DNA of 46,693 bases from IMG/VR virus record IMGVR_UViG_3300009285_002478, positions 1 to 46,693 of that record, one strand, 5' to 3'. The notes under the pieces were generated by a model that did no database searches, was not told where the DNA came from, and saw only the letters and a program-made list of their open reading frames with translations. Positions 15,583-24,295 of the stretch are shown here, piece after piece. The position numbers and the translations under genes are program-made. Source of the stretch: a virus. Position 1 is the first letter of the stretch; each line of letters opens with the position of its first letter.

Positions 15583-16179
15583 ATGCCCATAGGACCCTAT
15601 GAAAACTTTGCCACGTGCGTCGCAGCACAGCAGGAGAAGGGGCGCGATGAAGAGCAAGCCAAAAAGATATGTGGCACAATCGAGGCGAACATGACCAAGA
15701 TGCTAGTGCTGAGGAAGTCGGCCGAAGAGCAGTGCTACACCCTTGGCGTCGTCTACGAGCCGGACGTGGTGGACACAGAAGGCGACTTTGCCAAGGCCGA
15801 GACCATCGAGTCGGCGGCATGGGCCTTCATGGAGCGCCTGCAGACGATGGCAAAGGGCGCCTCCACGATCCTCAAGTCGTGTCTCGACGCGGAGGGGGAA
15901 GGCATCACGTTAGACGTGACGGAGCTGACGGAGATGGCGAAGGCCGATGGGCTGGACGATCAACATCTACAGGTGGACGAGCCACTCGGGACCATCGTTG
16001 AGTCCTACCTCGCGCCGACCGACCTGGACATCGGGGGTCAGCAGGTGAAGAAGGGCGCTTGGCTGCTCGGCGTGCGGTGGACGCCAGAGATGTTTACCAA
16101 GATTAAATCCGGGGAGCGCACCGGGCTGTCGATGTTCGGGCGGCTCGACCGCGTGAAGGGGGTGCCGGTTGGCGAATAA
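15583..16179 (+). CDS. XkdF-like putative prohead serine protease
   Basis: 198 residues. The stretch VVYEPDVVDTEGDFAKAETI, then ESYLAPTDLDIGGQQVKKGA and WLLGVRWT...GERTGLSMFG follows the XkdF/phage serine protease pattern. Such proteins process scaffold and capsid during head maturation. The N-terminal KICGTIEANM region resembles the short segment often found before XkdF. Overlaps the scaffold-like gene by 11 bases. Confidence 0.8.
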   Translation: MPIGPYENFATCVAAQQEKGRDEEQAKKICGTIEANMTKMLVLRKSAEEQCYTLGVVYEPDVVDTEGDFAKAETIESAAWAFMERLQTMAKGASTILKSCLDAEGEGITLDVTELTEMAKADGLDDQHLQVDEPLGTIVESYLAPTDLDIGGQQVKKGAWLLGVRWTPEMFTKIKSGERTGLSMFGRLDRVKGVPVGE

Positions 16180-17206
16180 AATCGTGCAGTTGTTTGTCAA
16201 GAACATCGCAGCGGTGGACAAGGCCGCCAACCGTCGGCAATTTCTCGTCATCAAGAGCGCGAAGGAGGGTGCAGTGAAGATGAGCAAGGAGGCCATGACC
16301 TTCGACGAGGCCATGATGGGGCGCAAGATGCACAAGGTCTACATGGCACTCAGCGAGCACTATGGTGCGCTGATGGAAACCTTGGACAGCATCCGCAACA
16401 GCGACGACGAGAACAAAGGCGCGGCGATCAAGGGCGCACTGACCGGCTACATCGGCGCGATGACGAAGGCCGTGCCCGGCATGATGACGGAGATGGAAGG
16501 CGACGAAGGGAAGAGCGCGCTGGACCCGGCGTCGCTCATCACGGTTCGGGATCAAATGGACACCATCATCAAGGAGATGACCATGGCAGACGTGAAGGAC
16601 AAGAAGGCGCCAGACGCCTCAGCGTTGACGAAGATGGCGCACGGGATCGCGGCGATGTTCGGGCGGGCGGCAGGCGCGACGGACGAGACGATCGCCGAAC
16701 TGGAGAAGGCGGCCAAGGGCGAGCCGGAGGTCGTGGTGCCCGCAGAGGTCACGGCGCGCATGGCGAAGTCCGAGACCGAGGCAGCGGAGCTGAAGAAGTC
16801 GAACGAGGAGCTGGCGAAGCAGGTGACGGCGCTGCGCGAGGATGCGGAACTACGGAAGTTCGCCGAAGAGGTCGCGGGCTACACGAGCATCGGGCTCGAT
16901 CCGACGAAGGACGCCGCGCTGCTGAAGTCGGTCAGCGAGAAGCTGACGCCGGAGCATGCGGGCCGCATCCGTGAACTGTTCAAGGCGGCGGTGGCGCAGG
17001 CGGCTGCGAGCAAGCTGCTCGGTGAGATTGGATCGTCGGCGATGGGCGCGGCGGCAGAATCCGCAGCCGGACAGGTGCAGCAGAAGGTTGCAGAGGTCAT
17101 GCAGAAGAACGACAAGCTGAGCATCGAACAGGCGCGCGGCGCAGTGTTCGCGGCGGACCCGGCGCTCTACGAACGGTGGCGCGTGGAGACGACGGTCAAG
17201 GTATAA
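16169..17206 (+). CDS. putative scaffold protein
   Basis: 345 residues from a TTG at 16169 with AAGGGGG six bases upstream. It begins VQLFVKNIAAVDKAANRR, as seen in proteins that follow XkdF, and is dominated by charged helices with a coiled coil (MAKSETEAAELKKSNEELAK). Acidic, helical, no cysteine, next to protease and capsid genes: the features of an internal scaffold cleaved during maturation. Confidence 0.65.
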   Translation: MANKIVQLFVKNIAAVDKAANRRQFLVIKSAKEGAVKMSKEAMTFDEAMMGRKMHKVYMALSEHYGALMETLDSIRNSDDENKGAAIKGALTGYIGAMTKAVPGMMTEMEGDEGKSALDPASLITVRDQMDTIIKEMTMADVKDKKAPDASALTKMAHGIAAMFGRAAGATDETIAELEKAAKGEPEVVVPAEVTARMAKSETEAAELKKSNEELAKQVTALREDAELRKFAEEVAGYTSIGLDPTKDAALLKSVSEKLTPEHAGRIRELFKAAVAQAAASKLLGEIGSSAMGAAAESAAGQVQQKVAEVMQKNDKLSIEQARGAVFAADPALYERWRVETTVKV

Positions 17207-17218
17207 CGATAACCCAGG

Positions 17219-17269
17219 CCGTGCGGGGGACGCCCCCTTCACGGCACCACAGCGCGGGACGCCCTGCGC
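17219..17269 (+). other. two hairpins before decoration gene
   Basis: Hairpin 1, 17219-17244: CCGTG-C-GGGGG, loop ACG, CCCCC-TT-CACGG. Hairpin 2, 17252-17269: GCGC-GGG, loop ACG, CCC-T-GCGC. Both share a GGGACGCCC core. No U-tract follows, so they are more likely RNA-processing or stability structures than terminators. Confidence 0.6.
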
Positions 17270-17281
17270 GGGAGAGTAGAG

Positions 17282-17674
17282 ATGGCAACGGATCAGAATG
17301 GTTGGAGCGTCAGCTACCAGGCGAACGCGGACCTCTCGGCGAAGCAGTATTTCCTCGTGAAGCGGCACACAACGGCGGATCAGTGTGCGCTCGTCGCGTC
17401 GACGACGGACATCCCCATCGGGCTCCTGCAGAACAAGCCTGCGGCGACGGGGCGCGCGGCCGAGGTGATGATCCTTGGACGTTCAAAGGCGAACGTGGCA
17501 GCGGCCACGGACATCGCGATCGGCGACAAGCTCGGACCGGACGCCAACGGGCGGCTCGTGCAGAAGACAACGAACAACGACATCGTGAACGCGATGGCGG
17601 AGGCAGCGGCTACCGCGGCGACGGACGACGTCATCACGGTGACGGTGTTCCCGCCCGTGTGGCTCGGCGCATAG
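17282..17674 (+). CDS. capsid decoration protein (DUF2190-like)
   Basis: 130 residues. SAKQYFLVKRHTTADQ, the IPIGLLQNKPAATGRAAEV core, then DIAIGDKLGPDANGRLVQK match small beta-rich head-decoration proteins (DUF2190 type), which sit on the capsid surface and stabilise it. Its place directly before the capsid gene agrees. Good start: ATG, with GGGAGAGTAGAG upstream. Confidence 0.8.
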   Translation: MATDQNGWSVSYQANADLSAKQYFLVKRHTTADQCALVASTTDIPIGLLQNKPAATGRAAEVMILGRSKANVAAATDIAIGDKLGPDANGRLVQKTTNNDIVNAMAEAAATAATDDVITVTVFPPVWLGA

Positions 17675-17707
17675 GATATTGACGAAGGCGGGATGAGATA
17701 ACTACGT

Positions 17708-17724
17708 GGCGGGCTCGTCCCGCC
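17708..17724 (+). terminator. hairpin between decoration and capsid genes
   Basis: GGCGGG, loop CTCGT, CCCGCC, followed by CGTCTTTC. A weak terminator or mRNA-stability hairpin 23 bases before the capsid start. Confidence 0.5.
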
Positions 17725-17746
17725 CGTCTTTCAAGGAGACACAACA

Positions 17747-18706
17747 GTGGCAGGACAACCGACACCGCAGGACTTGCATGTCAACGCTTTGCTGACGAAC
17801 CTCAGCATCGCGTACATGAACAAGTCGTACATCGCCGATCAGATCTTTCCGATCGTCCGCGTCAACAAGCAGTCGGATATCATACCGAAGTACAACCAGA
17901 GCTTCTGGTTCCGGGACGATGCCAAGGTCCGCGCTCCGGGCACCCGGTCCGAGGGCGGCGGCTACACGGTGGACACGTCGGCCACCTACTTCTGCAATCG
18001 CTGGTCGCGGAGGTTCGAGATCCCCGACGAGCTGCGGCGCAACGCAGACGCGCCGTGGGACCTCGACAACGACGCCACACGCTTCGTCACCGACAAGACG
18101 ATGATGCGGCGCGAGGTGAAGTTCGCAGCCGACGCATTCGCTCTGAGCAAGTGGACGACGGACAAGACCGGCGGCACGGACTTCACCCTCTGGTCGAACT
18201 ACGGCGCCTCAACGCCGGACGTAGACATCGACACCTACAAGGACACGGTGGAAGCCCTTGTCGGCGTTGAGCCGAACAAGTTGGTCGTGGGCAAGCAGGT
18301 CCATCTGCAGCTCAAGAACCATCCGTCGCTCGTAGATCGCATCAAGTACACGCAGCGCGCGCAGCTGACGCCTGACCTCATCGCATCGTTGCTGGAGCTG
18401 GAGCAGTACCTCGTGGGGCGCTCCATCTACACAACGACCGTGGAGGGCACGGCGGAGGCGTCGGTCAGCTACACCCGCATCTGGGGCAAGAACGGTCTGC
18501 TGGTCTACGTGCCCCCGGCGCCTTCGTTGCTGACTCCGGCGGCGGGCTACACGTTCGTGTGGCAGCTGGTGGCGAACGCCATCCAGTACATTAAGCGGAT
18601 GCGCGACGAGGAGAAGGAGATCGACATCATCGAGGCGAACAGCTTCTTTGACCAGAAGATCACGGCGGCGTCGGCGGGGCTGTTCCTGTCGAGTGCGGTG
18701 GCGTAA
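17747..18706 (+). CDS. major capsid protein
   Basis: 319 residues from GTG at 17747 with AAGGAG eight bases upstream. The pattern SIAYMNKSYIADQIFPIVRV, KQSDIIPKYNQSFWFRDDAK, then WSRRFEIPDELR, and the late VGRSIYTT...WGKNGLLVYV is typical of a group of HK97-fold major capsid proteins. Placement after scaffold and decoration genes, and hairpins on both sides, fit a highly expressed capsid gene. Confidence 0.9.
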   Translation: MAGQPTPQDLHVNALLTNLSIAYMNKSYIADQIFPIVRVNKQSDIIPKYNQSFWFRDDAKVRAPGTRSEGGGYTVDTSATYFCNRWSRRFEIPDELRRNADAPWDLDNDATRFVTDKTMMRREVKFAADAFALSKWTTDKTGGTDFTLWSNYGASTPDVDIDTYKDTVEALVGVEPNKLVVGKQVHLQLKNHPSLVDRIKYTQRAQLTPDLIASLLELEQYLVGRSIYTTTVEGTAEASVSYTRIWGKNGLLVYVPPAPSLLTPAAGYTFVWQLVANAIQYIKRMRDEEKEIDIIEANSFFDQKITAASAGLFLSSAVA

Positions 18707-18717
18707 GGGAGAGAGCA

Positions 18718-19191
18718 ATGGCAGACGAGAAAACATCGGTGGCGGAGCGCGAGGCTCCGCCCACCGCGTTGTTCTGGGCGAAGCGGACGTTCGGGTACGG
18801 CGAGCGTGGCACGACGGAGCGCATTTTGGACCGGGGCCAGGTCTTCAAGTTGGAGGGCCTGGCCAACGACAAGCTGCTATTCGACCTTGGATACATTGCA
18901 GTGGTGGATCCGGGGGTGAAGCCGTTTGCATGTCGCGTGTGTGGGGCGGAGTTTCTTGACACGGGCATGCGCGACGGGCACGGGAAGTTCCGGCACGAAG
19001 AGCGGACGTTTGTGCCGCCATCTCCTCCAGCGCGGCAGGATGGGGAAACGAAGGATGCCTACCAGAACCGCCTTGACGAGTGGGCGGCGATGGCGGGGAA
19101 GCTATCCGATGCGGCGATGGAGCGGCGTGACAAGTTGGAGGACGAGGTTGCACCTCTTGACTTGACGAAAACGGCGGCGAGTCGGGCCTAA
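18718..19191 (+). CDS. hypothetical protein with C2H2-like zinc motif
   Basis: 157 residues. The middle holds CRVCGAEFLDTGMRDGHG then KFRH, a C-x2-C...H...H arrangement like a C2H2 finger. The C-terminal third is helical and charged (KLSDAAMERRDKLEDE). The gene lies 12 bases after the capsid gene in the same transcript and before a terminator-like hairpin. Possibly a head-associated protein; function not known. Confidence 0.65.
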   Translation: MADEKTSVAEREAPPTALFWAKRTFGYGERGTTERILDRGQVFKLEGLANDKLLFDLGYIAVVDPGVKPFACRVCGAEFLDTGMRDGHGKFRHEERTFVPPSPPARQDGETKDAYQNRLDEWAAMAGKLSDAAMERRDKLEDEVAPLDLTKTAASRA

Positions 19192-19235
19192 GCTCCCCGG
19201 CTTCGCCTGTCCCTCGAACGGAAGTGTGTTCATGT

Positions 19236-19257
19236 GCCCGGCCTCGATAGGCCGGGC
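19236..19257 (+). terminator. terminator-like hairpin after capsid transcript
   Basis: Perfect 9-bp stem GCCCGGCCT / AGGCCGGGC with loop CGAT, followed by CTTATAT. The U-tract is poor, so it may only partly terminate or mainly protect the upstream RNA from 3' decay. Confidence 0.65.
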
Positions 19258-19277
19258 CTTATATAAGGAGCAGGGCA

Positions 19278-19931
19278 ATGGCCAACAGGATCACGTACGG
19301 TGAGGCGCTGGTCGGACGGCTTGGCGGTTTAGACAAGATTACCGCCAGAACCGACCAGCACCTCACGATCGATACGGCGACGGACTCGAAGAACGTCCGC
19401 ATCAACTCGCGAAACTTTCCAGCAACGACCGGCGACGCCATTGCGGTGCAGATCAAACCCGCCGTGTCGGTAACAAAGACAGCTGACGGGCTGAAAGGGC
19501 TTGAAGTGAGCCCACGCGTGAACAGTGGCATCGCGATGGCAGGTGCATCAGGGACGGTCATCGGCATTCACGCCGATGTCTACCTCAAAGGCACGGCGGC
19601 CGGTGCCATCGGCGGCGACGTGCGCGCGTTGAACCTGGAGCTGGTGACGGACGATGCCGGCGTTCGTGCCATCACCGGTGAGGCCAACGCCATCCGCGTG
19701 CGTGCAGCGTTCTCAGCGTCCATCACCGGTAAGATGATCCCGATTCGCATCGAGAAGGCCGAAACGCAGACGGGGAGCCTGCAGTGGGACGCGGTGCTGG
19801 ACTTGCCAAGCACGAACGGTAACATCTGGACCGACGCCGGAGTGACCTCAGCGACGACTGCCGGTGCGATCGCGGTGCGCGTAAACGGCAACCGCCGTTA
19901 CATCAACTTGTTCTCGGCGACGCCTGCGTAG
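19278..19931 (+). CDS. putative virion structural protein, 217 aa
   Basis: ATG with AAGGAG upstream. Mostly beta-type sequence with many short Gly/Ala turns (GASGTVIGIHADVYLKGT, GDVRALNLELVTDDAGV, AIRVRAAFSASITGKM). No family recognised. By place (after capsid, before connectors) a second decoration or head fibre is plausible. Confidence 0.55.
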   Translation: MANRITYGEALVGRLGGLDKITARTDQHLTIDTATDSKNVRINSRNFPATTGDAIAVQIKPAVSVTKTADGLKGLEVSPRVNSGIAMAGASGTVIGIHADVYLKGTAAGAIGGDVRALNLELVTDDAGVRAITGEANAIRVRAAFSASITGKMIPIRIEKAETQTGSLQWDAVLDLPSTNGNIWTDAGVTSATTAGAIAVRVNGNRRYINLFSATPA

Positions 19932-19940
19932 GAGGAGACG

Positions 19941-20276
19941 GTGAGAAAGATCGATCTGACGAACTACCAGACACCGTGGCGGACGGACGTGCCTGAGCAG
20001 GAGCGTTCGTTCGCCGTCAAAGAGTCGTTGGCGGCCGTGCTGTTCAACAATCCTGGAATGAATCCCAGGCAGCTGCTGAAGGTCAACAGGATCGCAGAGA
20101 AGATCGAGGCAGCTACGGGCTACGTGCTCTTGGAGAACGAGGAGTACGACCGCTTGATGGAGGGGCTGGAGGGCACGAGCCCCACTCAACTGACGCGGGA
20201 TACGGTAGAGCTGGTGCGTCGCGTGCTGGAAGCTCCGGTCATTGACGTGGTGCCAAAGGAGGCGCACAAAGCGTGA
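19941..20276 (+). CDS. hypothetical phage protein, 111 aa
   Basis: GTG with GGAGGAG upstream. KIDLTNYQTPWRTDVPEQ, then VKESLAAVLFNNPGMNPRQL and LLENEEYDRLMEGLEG follow a pattern found in many phage structural modules, of unknown role. Ends in a GTGA junction with the glycosyltransferase gene. Confidence 0.6.
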   Translation: MRKIDLTNYQTPWRTDVPEQERSFAVKESLAAVLFNNPGMNPRQLLKVNRIAEKIEAATGYVLLENEEYDRLMEGLEGTSPTQLTRDTVELVRRVLEAPVIDVVPKEAHKA

Positions 20277-21739
20277 CTAACGCCCTGGCAGAACGGTGCG
20301 TCGACGACGAGCTGGAGGTCGTGCAGCGGTTATGCATGGACAACCGCTGGGCAGAGGCGGAGGCAGCGATCAGGAGTCTGACCTCTGTCCCGTCCGCCTC
20401 TGCCGCCGCGCACCATCTGCTCGGGCGCATCCTCGTGCACCTCGGGCGGGCGAATGAGACGGAGGCGCACATGCGTCGGGCGCTTCAGATTGCACCGAAC
20501 TACCAAGAGGTGCACGACGATCTCATCATTTTCCTCGACGATCAGGTCGAGGCGACGCACGAGACGCGGACGGTCATACGGCGCCAATGGTGGGAGACGT
20601 TCGGTGCACATCACCTTCGCCAACAGACGTACCCCAACGGCCGCGATCCGGAGCGTCCGTTGCGCGTTGGGTATGTAAGTGGGGACTTCCGGTTCCACTC
20701 GGCGATGGTGGCCATACGGCACGTGCTGTTCAAGACGACGGACCATCATACGTCATATTTCTATTCGTCGCACCCGCCTGCGGTGGACGACGCGTTCACG
20801 CAATCCTACCGCCAGGAGCACGTGGACCGTTGGCGGGAGGCGTGGGGCTTGACGGATGACGAGTTGGATGCGCAGATCCGGAAGGATGAGATTGACATCC
20901 TCGTGGATTTGTCTAGCTATACGCCGTTCAACCGGTTACAGGCGTTTGCTAGGAAGCCGGCACCAATCACCGTGAGCGCATGGGGCTATCCGCTGGGGTT
21001 GGGATGGCCGCGCGGCGTGATGGATTATCTGTTTGCGGACAGGGTGACGATACGACCAGAGGAGCATGGCCTGTATAGCGAGAGGATTGCGGAGCTGCCC
21101 TGCTTCTTACCGTTCACGACGATCCTGAACGAGGCAGACGTCCCACCGCTCCCGGCAACGCCGGTGTTCGCTATCTTCCAGCGACCGGGAAAGATTCACC
21201 ATGGCGCGCTACTAGCGTGGAACCACATTATGCAGGCGGTCCCCGAGGCTATGCTCGTCTTCAAGGGCGAGCGATACACGGAGGACATGCGCCGGTGGAT
21301 CACGGGGTATTTCGACCCTGACGCGGTGCGGCGCATCGCGTTTTCGCCCGTCACCTCATGCGCTGCACATATCCGGGCGTATGGTGGGGTGAGTCTTTCG
21401 CTCGATACATGGCCGCAGACCGGGGGAGTGTCGACGGGCGAGAGCCTCTGGATGGGGGTGCCTGTGCTTACTCTATACGGGGAGCGGATCACGCAGCGCG
21501 TGAGCGCGAGCATCCTGTCGTCGGTTGGGTTGCCTCAGTTCATAACTCTTTCGGTGGGCGAATACGTGCACGAGGCCGTGACGTGGGCCACGGCGCGTTA
21601 CGGGGAACTTGGAAAGATACGCGAAGGGTTACGATCGCGCTTGCTTGCCTCTCCCGTGTGTGCGGGATACGAGGTGGCCGTCGCATCAACATACCGCCAG
21701 ATGTGGCGGCAGTATTGTCAGGAACAGGAGCAATCATGA
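20273..21739 (+). CDS. GT41-type (O-GlcNAc transferase-like) glycosyltransferase
   Basis: 488 residues. A short TPR-like helical repeat (HLLGRILVHLGRANETEAHM, RRALQIAPNYQEVHDDL, about 45-85) precedes a GT-B catalytic domain. Signature stretches are LRVGYVSGDFRFHSA, DILVDLSSYTPFNRLQAF then APITVSAWGYPLGLGW, the UDP-binding FQRPGKIHHGALLAW, and DTWPQTGGVSTGESLWMGVP with RVSASILSSVGLP. These are the hallmarks of the SPINDLY/OGT family, which transfers sugar from UDP- or GDP-sugar to Ser/Thr or Asn of proteins. In the middle of head genes, its target may be a virion protein such as the capsid or an adhesin. Confidence 0.9.
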   Translation: MTNALAERCVDDELEVVQRLCMDNRWAEAEAAIRSLTSVPSASAAAHHLLGRILVHLGRANETEAHMRRALQIAPNYQEVHDDLIIFLDDQVEATHETRTVIRRQWWETFGAHHLRQQTYPNGRDPERPLRVGYVSGDFRFHSAMVAIRHVLFKTTDHHTSYFYSSHPPAVDDAFTQSYRQEHVDRWREAWGLTDDELDAQIRKDEIDILVDLSSYTPFNRLQAFARKPAPITVSAWGYPLGLGWPRGVMDYLFADRVTIRPEEHGLYSERIAELPCFLPFTTILNEADVPPLPATPVFAIFQRPGKIHHGALLAWNHIMQAVPEAMLVFKGERYTEDMRRWITGYFDPDAVRRIAFSPVTSCAAHIRAYGGVSLSLDTWPQTGGVSTGESLWMGVPVLTLYGERITQRVSASILSSVGLPQFITLSVGEYVHEAVTWATARYGELGKIREGLRSRLLASPVCAGYEVAVASTYRQMWRQYCQEQEQS

Positions 21740-22152
21740 GAGGACCCGGAGGGCTCATCACACTTTTACCGGCGACGACCATCGCGGCGGCGGTGACGGC
21801 AGAGACCGGCATCGCGTGCCCGGTTGAAGGACTGCGCGATCTGCTCGTGGAGGCGATTTTCCTTTATGGGAGCAGTGGCACGACGCTCAAGGTTTGGGTG
21901 CAGACGCGGGTGAAGGGCGGCACGTGGCGCGACATCATGAACTTTGCGTTCACGACGTCGGCTGCGACGAAGTGGAGCAAGACGAGCATCTCCATTGCGT
22001 TAGCCGCTGCACGTGCGGCCTCAGATGCTGCATTAACTGACGATACGATCCTCGATGGGATGTTGGGAGACGAGGTCCGTGTGAAGTACACCTCAACAGG
22101 GACTTACGCTGGGGCGACGTCCATCCAGGTGTTGGCGAGCGCGAAGTACTGA
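21736..22152 (+). CDS. putative head-tail region protein, 138 aa
   Basis: ATG at 21736 overlaps the glycosyltransferase stop and has CAGGAG upstream. Beta-rich and Ala-rich (AIFLYGSSGTTLKVWVQTRV, then ISIALAAARAASDAALTDD). No family recognised; likely a small virion protein. Confidence 0.5.
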   Translation: MRGPGGLITLLPATTIAAAVTAETGIACPVEGLRDLLVEAIFLYGSSGTTLKVWVQTRVKGGTWRDIMNFAFTTSAATKWSKTSISIALAAARAASDAALTDDTILDGMLGDEVRVKYTSTGTYAGATSIQVLASAKY

Positions 22153-22154
22153 GC

Positions 22155-22553
22155 ATGTCAAGCATTAGCGCCACGGTGAACGGACACTCGGTGCAGCTGA
22201 CGGCATTGCCTGCATGGTCGCAGACTAACGCGTATCTGCTATGGCAGGTGTATCAGCAGGTGCTGGCGGTGAATGCGAGGTTCCCGTTGAACGGCATCTC
22301 TATCGTTCGCGTGCCGTCTTCCGTGCCATCACATTTTCACATGACGATTGATGGAGCGGCAAACGGGGACTGGGTTATGCACGCCGTGTTCAACGATCCT
22401 GTCAATCCGCTCTTCGGCGTGGAAGAATCTCATCACACGGCCTGGACATGGGGCCAGGTAGAAATGACACGCGAGTTGCGTAGCGCGATGATGCAACTGT
22501 TGATTGCGAATCCGGATCTCATCGATTCGTTCATCATTACCCTTACACCGTGA
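22155..22553 (+). CDS. hypothetical protein, 132 aa
   Basis: ATG two bases after the previous stop. Contains many aromatic and His residues (SHFHMTIDGAANGDWVMHAV, then EESHHTAWTWGQVEM). No family recognised. Confidence 0.5.
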   Translation: MSSISATVNGHSVQLTALPAWSQTNAYLLWQVYQQVLAVNARFPLNGISIVRVPSSVPSHFHMTIDGAANGDWVMHAVFNDPVNPLFGVEESHHTAWTWGQVEMTRELRSAMMQLLIANPDLIDSFIITLTP

Positions 22554-22560
22554 GGATCTG

Positions 22561-22995
22561 ATGGCCTTTACCTACGACGTATCGACCAACCGGGGCAAGG
22601 TGCGGTTTCTGTTGCAGGATACGACGAACACCACCGCGCGCCCGGCCTTGATGCAGGACGACGAGGTGGACTTCGCCCTCGGCGTCGAGATGAACATCTA
22701 CATGGCGGCTGCGCTGTGTGCCGATGCACTGTCGACCCGGTTCCGTGGCGCGTCGAGCAAGTCGGTCGGCGGGTTATCTATCTCCTATGATCCAAAGCTG
22801 TGGGAGGGCATTGCCGCTCGCTTGCGTGCACGCGGGGCGGGGCATATGCAGATGACGGCTGGCGGCATTCTCGTCGCCGACCGAGATGCAATCTGGGAGG
22901 ATACGGATCTGTTGCGCCCTTCGTTCTTCTCCAAGTTGCAGCAGGATACCGCCCCCACTGTCCCCTCGTCTAGCTCTGAGGAGTTTCTGCCATGA
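22561..22995 (+). CDS. putative head-tail adaptor (connector) protein
   Basis: 144 residues, ATG with GAGG upstream. The pattern FTYDVSTNRGKVRFLLQDT, then MQDDEVDFALGVEMNIYMAA and LSISYDPKLWEGIAARLR is that of small helical adaptor proteins at the capsid-tail interface (gp6/gp15 type). Confidence 0.7.
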   Translation: MAFTYDVSTNRGKVRFLLQDTTNTTARPALMQDDEVDFALGVEMNIYMAAALCADALSTRFRGASSKSVGGLSISYDPKLWEGIAARLRARGAGHMQMTAGGILVADRDAIWEDTDLLRPSFFSKLQQDTAPTVPSSSSEEFLP

Positions 22996-23189
22996 TCTCG
23001 ACTGGGGTGGTGGTCACGCTGGTATTGTTCATGGCCGGGTTGATTTATCAGGCAGGGCGCTTGTCGCAGCGCGTGGAATATCTGGAACGGTGGCGTGAGG
23101 AGTTTCGGGCCGAGTATCGTCAGAGCATGGCCACGGTCACGTCGCACTTAGAGCGCATGGAAAGCATGATCCAAGGGATAAGGGGATAG
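22992..23189 (+). CDS. membrane-anchored coiled-coil protein, 65 aa
   Basis: ATGA start. One hydrophobic span (VVVTLVLFMAGLIYQAG, about 6-22) followed by a charged coiled-coil (SQRVEYLERWREEFRAEYRQ). It resembles an inner-membrane spanin-like protein in layout, though it sits between connector genes rather than lysis genes. Confidence 0.6.
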   Translation: MISTGVVVTLVLFMAGLIYQAGRLSQRVEYLERWREEFRAEYRQSMATVTSHLERMESMIQGIRG

Positions 23190-23191
23190 CT

Positions 23192-23521
23192 GTGGAGCCT
23201 GAATTTTTTGAGTTCATGCCAGACACGATCACGATCGCGCCCTCCGACGGCACGTTTACGGACCGTGGGCAGCCGAACTTCGGTGCGGCGGTGAGCTATG
23301 CCTGCCGCATCGAGCCGGTGAAGGGGGAGCAGATCGTCCGTAGTGCCAGCGGGGAAGAACGGAAAGCGGCGTGGCGCATCTACGTAGGCACGACGTCGGC
23401 CTTGGATCCGACAGGGCAGTTGACGTTGCCAGCGGGGTTTGACCCACAGACGCCACCTTTCTTTTCCGTTGGCCGGCAGGCAGACGAAACGGCGAGTCAT
23501 CACGTGGAGATTTATGTCTGA
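23192..23521 (+). CDS. putative head closure (stopper) protein
   Basis: 109 residues, GTG with AAGGGGAT upstream. Features DTITIAPSDGTFTDRGQ, then YACRIEPVKGEQIV and AWRIYVGTTSALDPTGQLTL: the small beta-barrel pattern of head closure proteins that follow adaptors. Overlaps the next gene by eight bases. Confidence 0.7.
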   Translation: MEPEFFEFMPDTITIAPSDGTFTDRGQPNFGAAVSYACRIEPVKGEQIVRSASGEERKAAWRIYVGTTSALDPTGQLTLPAGFDPQTPPFFSVGRQADETASHHVEIYV

Positions 23522-23900
23522 GAACGCCGTGTCCCTAGAGCTGAAGAACTTCAACAAGCTCCACGCCACGATTGAGCGGAAGTTCGGGGCGCTGACAAAG
23601 GACAAGAGCGCGCGGGCACTGCGGACCATCGCCGAGGTCGAGATGACCGAGGCCAAGAAGCGCACGCCGGTCGATACAGGCGTGTTGCGCTCCAGCGGCC
23701 TTGTCATAGGGCCGGAGCAGGTCGGAGGCGTGTGGCAGGTACGTATGGTGTTTGGCGGGCCAGCGGCGCCGTATGCGGCGGCAGTGCACGAAAATCTCGA
23801 GGCGTTCCATAAGGTGGGACAGGCAAAGTATCTGGAGTCGGTAATGCTTGAACTGCGGCCATATTTCGCAGCGCGGCTTGCGGCCGCGATGAGATCCTAA
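23514..23900 (+). CDS. HK97 gp10-like tail-neck/tail completion protein
   Basis: 128 residues from ATG at 23514 (GGAG upstream). The hallmark TPVDTGVLRSSG is present, plus VRMVFGGPAAPYAAAVHE, found in gp10-like proteins of the head-tail neck. Overlaps the preceding stopper and joins the following gene by TAATG. Confidence 0.8.
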   Translation: MSENAVSLELKNFNKLHATIERKFGALTKDKSARALRTIAEVEMTEAKKRTPVDTGVLRSSGLVIGPEQVGGVWQVRMVFGGPAAPYAAAVHENLEAFHKVGQAKYLESVMLELRPYFAARLAAAMRS

Positions 23901-24295
23901 TGCCAGCAGATTCTGAACTTTGCGAATACCTCGAAGACGAGGGTGTTGGGACTGTCGGCACGGACCTATTCGCCGGTGAACTGCCGGCGGGGAAGGTCAA
24001 CGGTATGGTGCTGACGCAGTATCCCGGCGCCCCGCCCGAATTGACGTGTGGGTCGGCGGGGTTAACGCTAGAGGTATCGCGCCTTCAGTTCCGCGCACGG
24101 AACACGGACGAGGCAACGGCGTTGACGAAGGCGAAGCTCGCGGCCGTGGCGTTCAGCAAGGTGGCGAACCAGACCATCGAGACGGTCCGATACCGCAGCG
24201 TGACCGTGTTGCAGTCGCCGGGGCTCCTCTTCCGCGATGAGAACAACCGCCCGAACTACGGATTCAACCTCGAAGCTGAGAAGGTTGTGTCGTGA
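23900..24295 (+). CDS. putative tail terminator (minor capsid-like)
   Basis: 131 residues. DSELCEYLEDEGVGTVGTDL, then TLEVSRLQFRARNTDE and RDENNRPNYGFNLE follow small minor-capsid/tail-terminator proteins of siphoviruses, which cap the tail tube. Gene order (gp10-like, terminator, tube) supports it. Confidence 0.7.
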   Translation: MPADSELCEYLEDEGVGTVGTDLFAGELPAGKVNGMVLTQYPGAPPELTCGSAGLTLEVSRLQFRARNTDEATALTKAKLAAVAFSKVANQTIETVRYRSVTVLQSPGLLFRDENNRPNYGFNLEAEKVVS

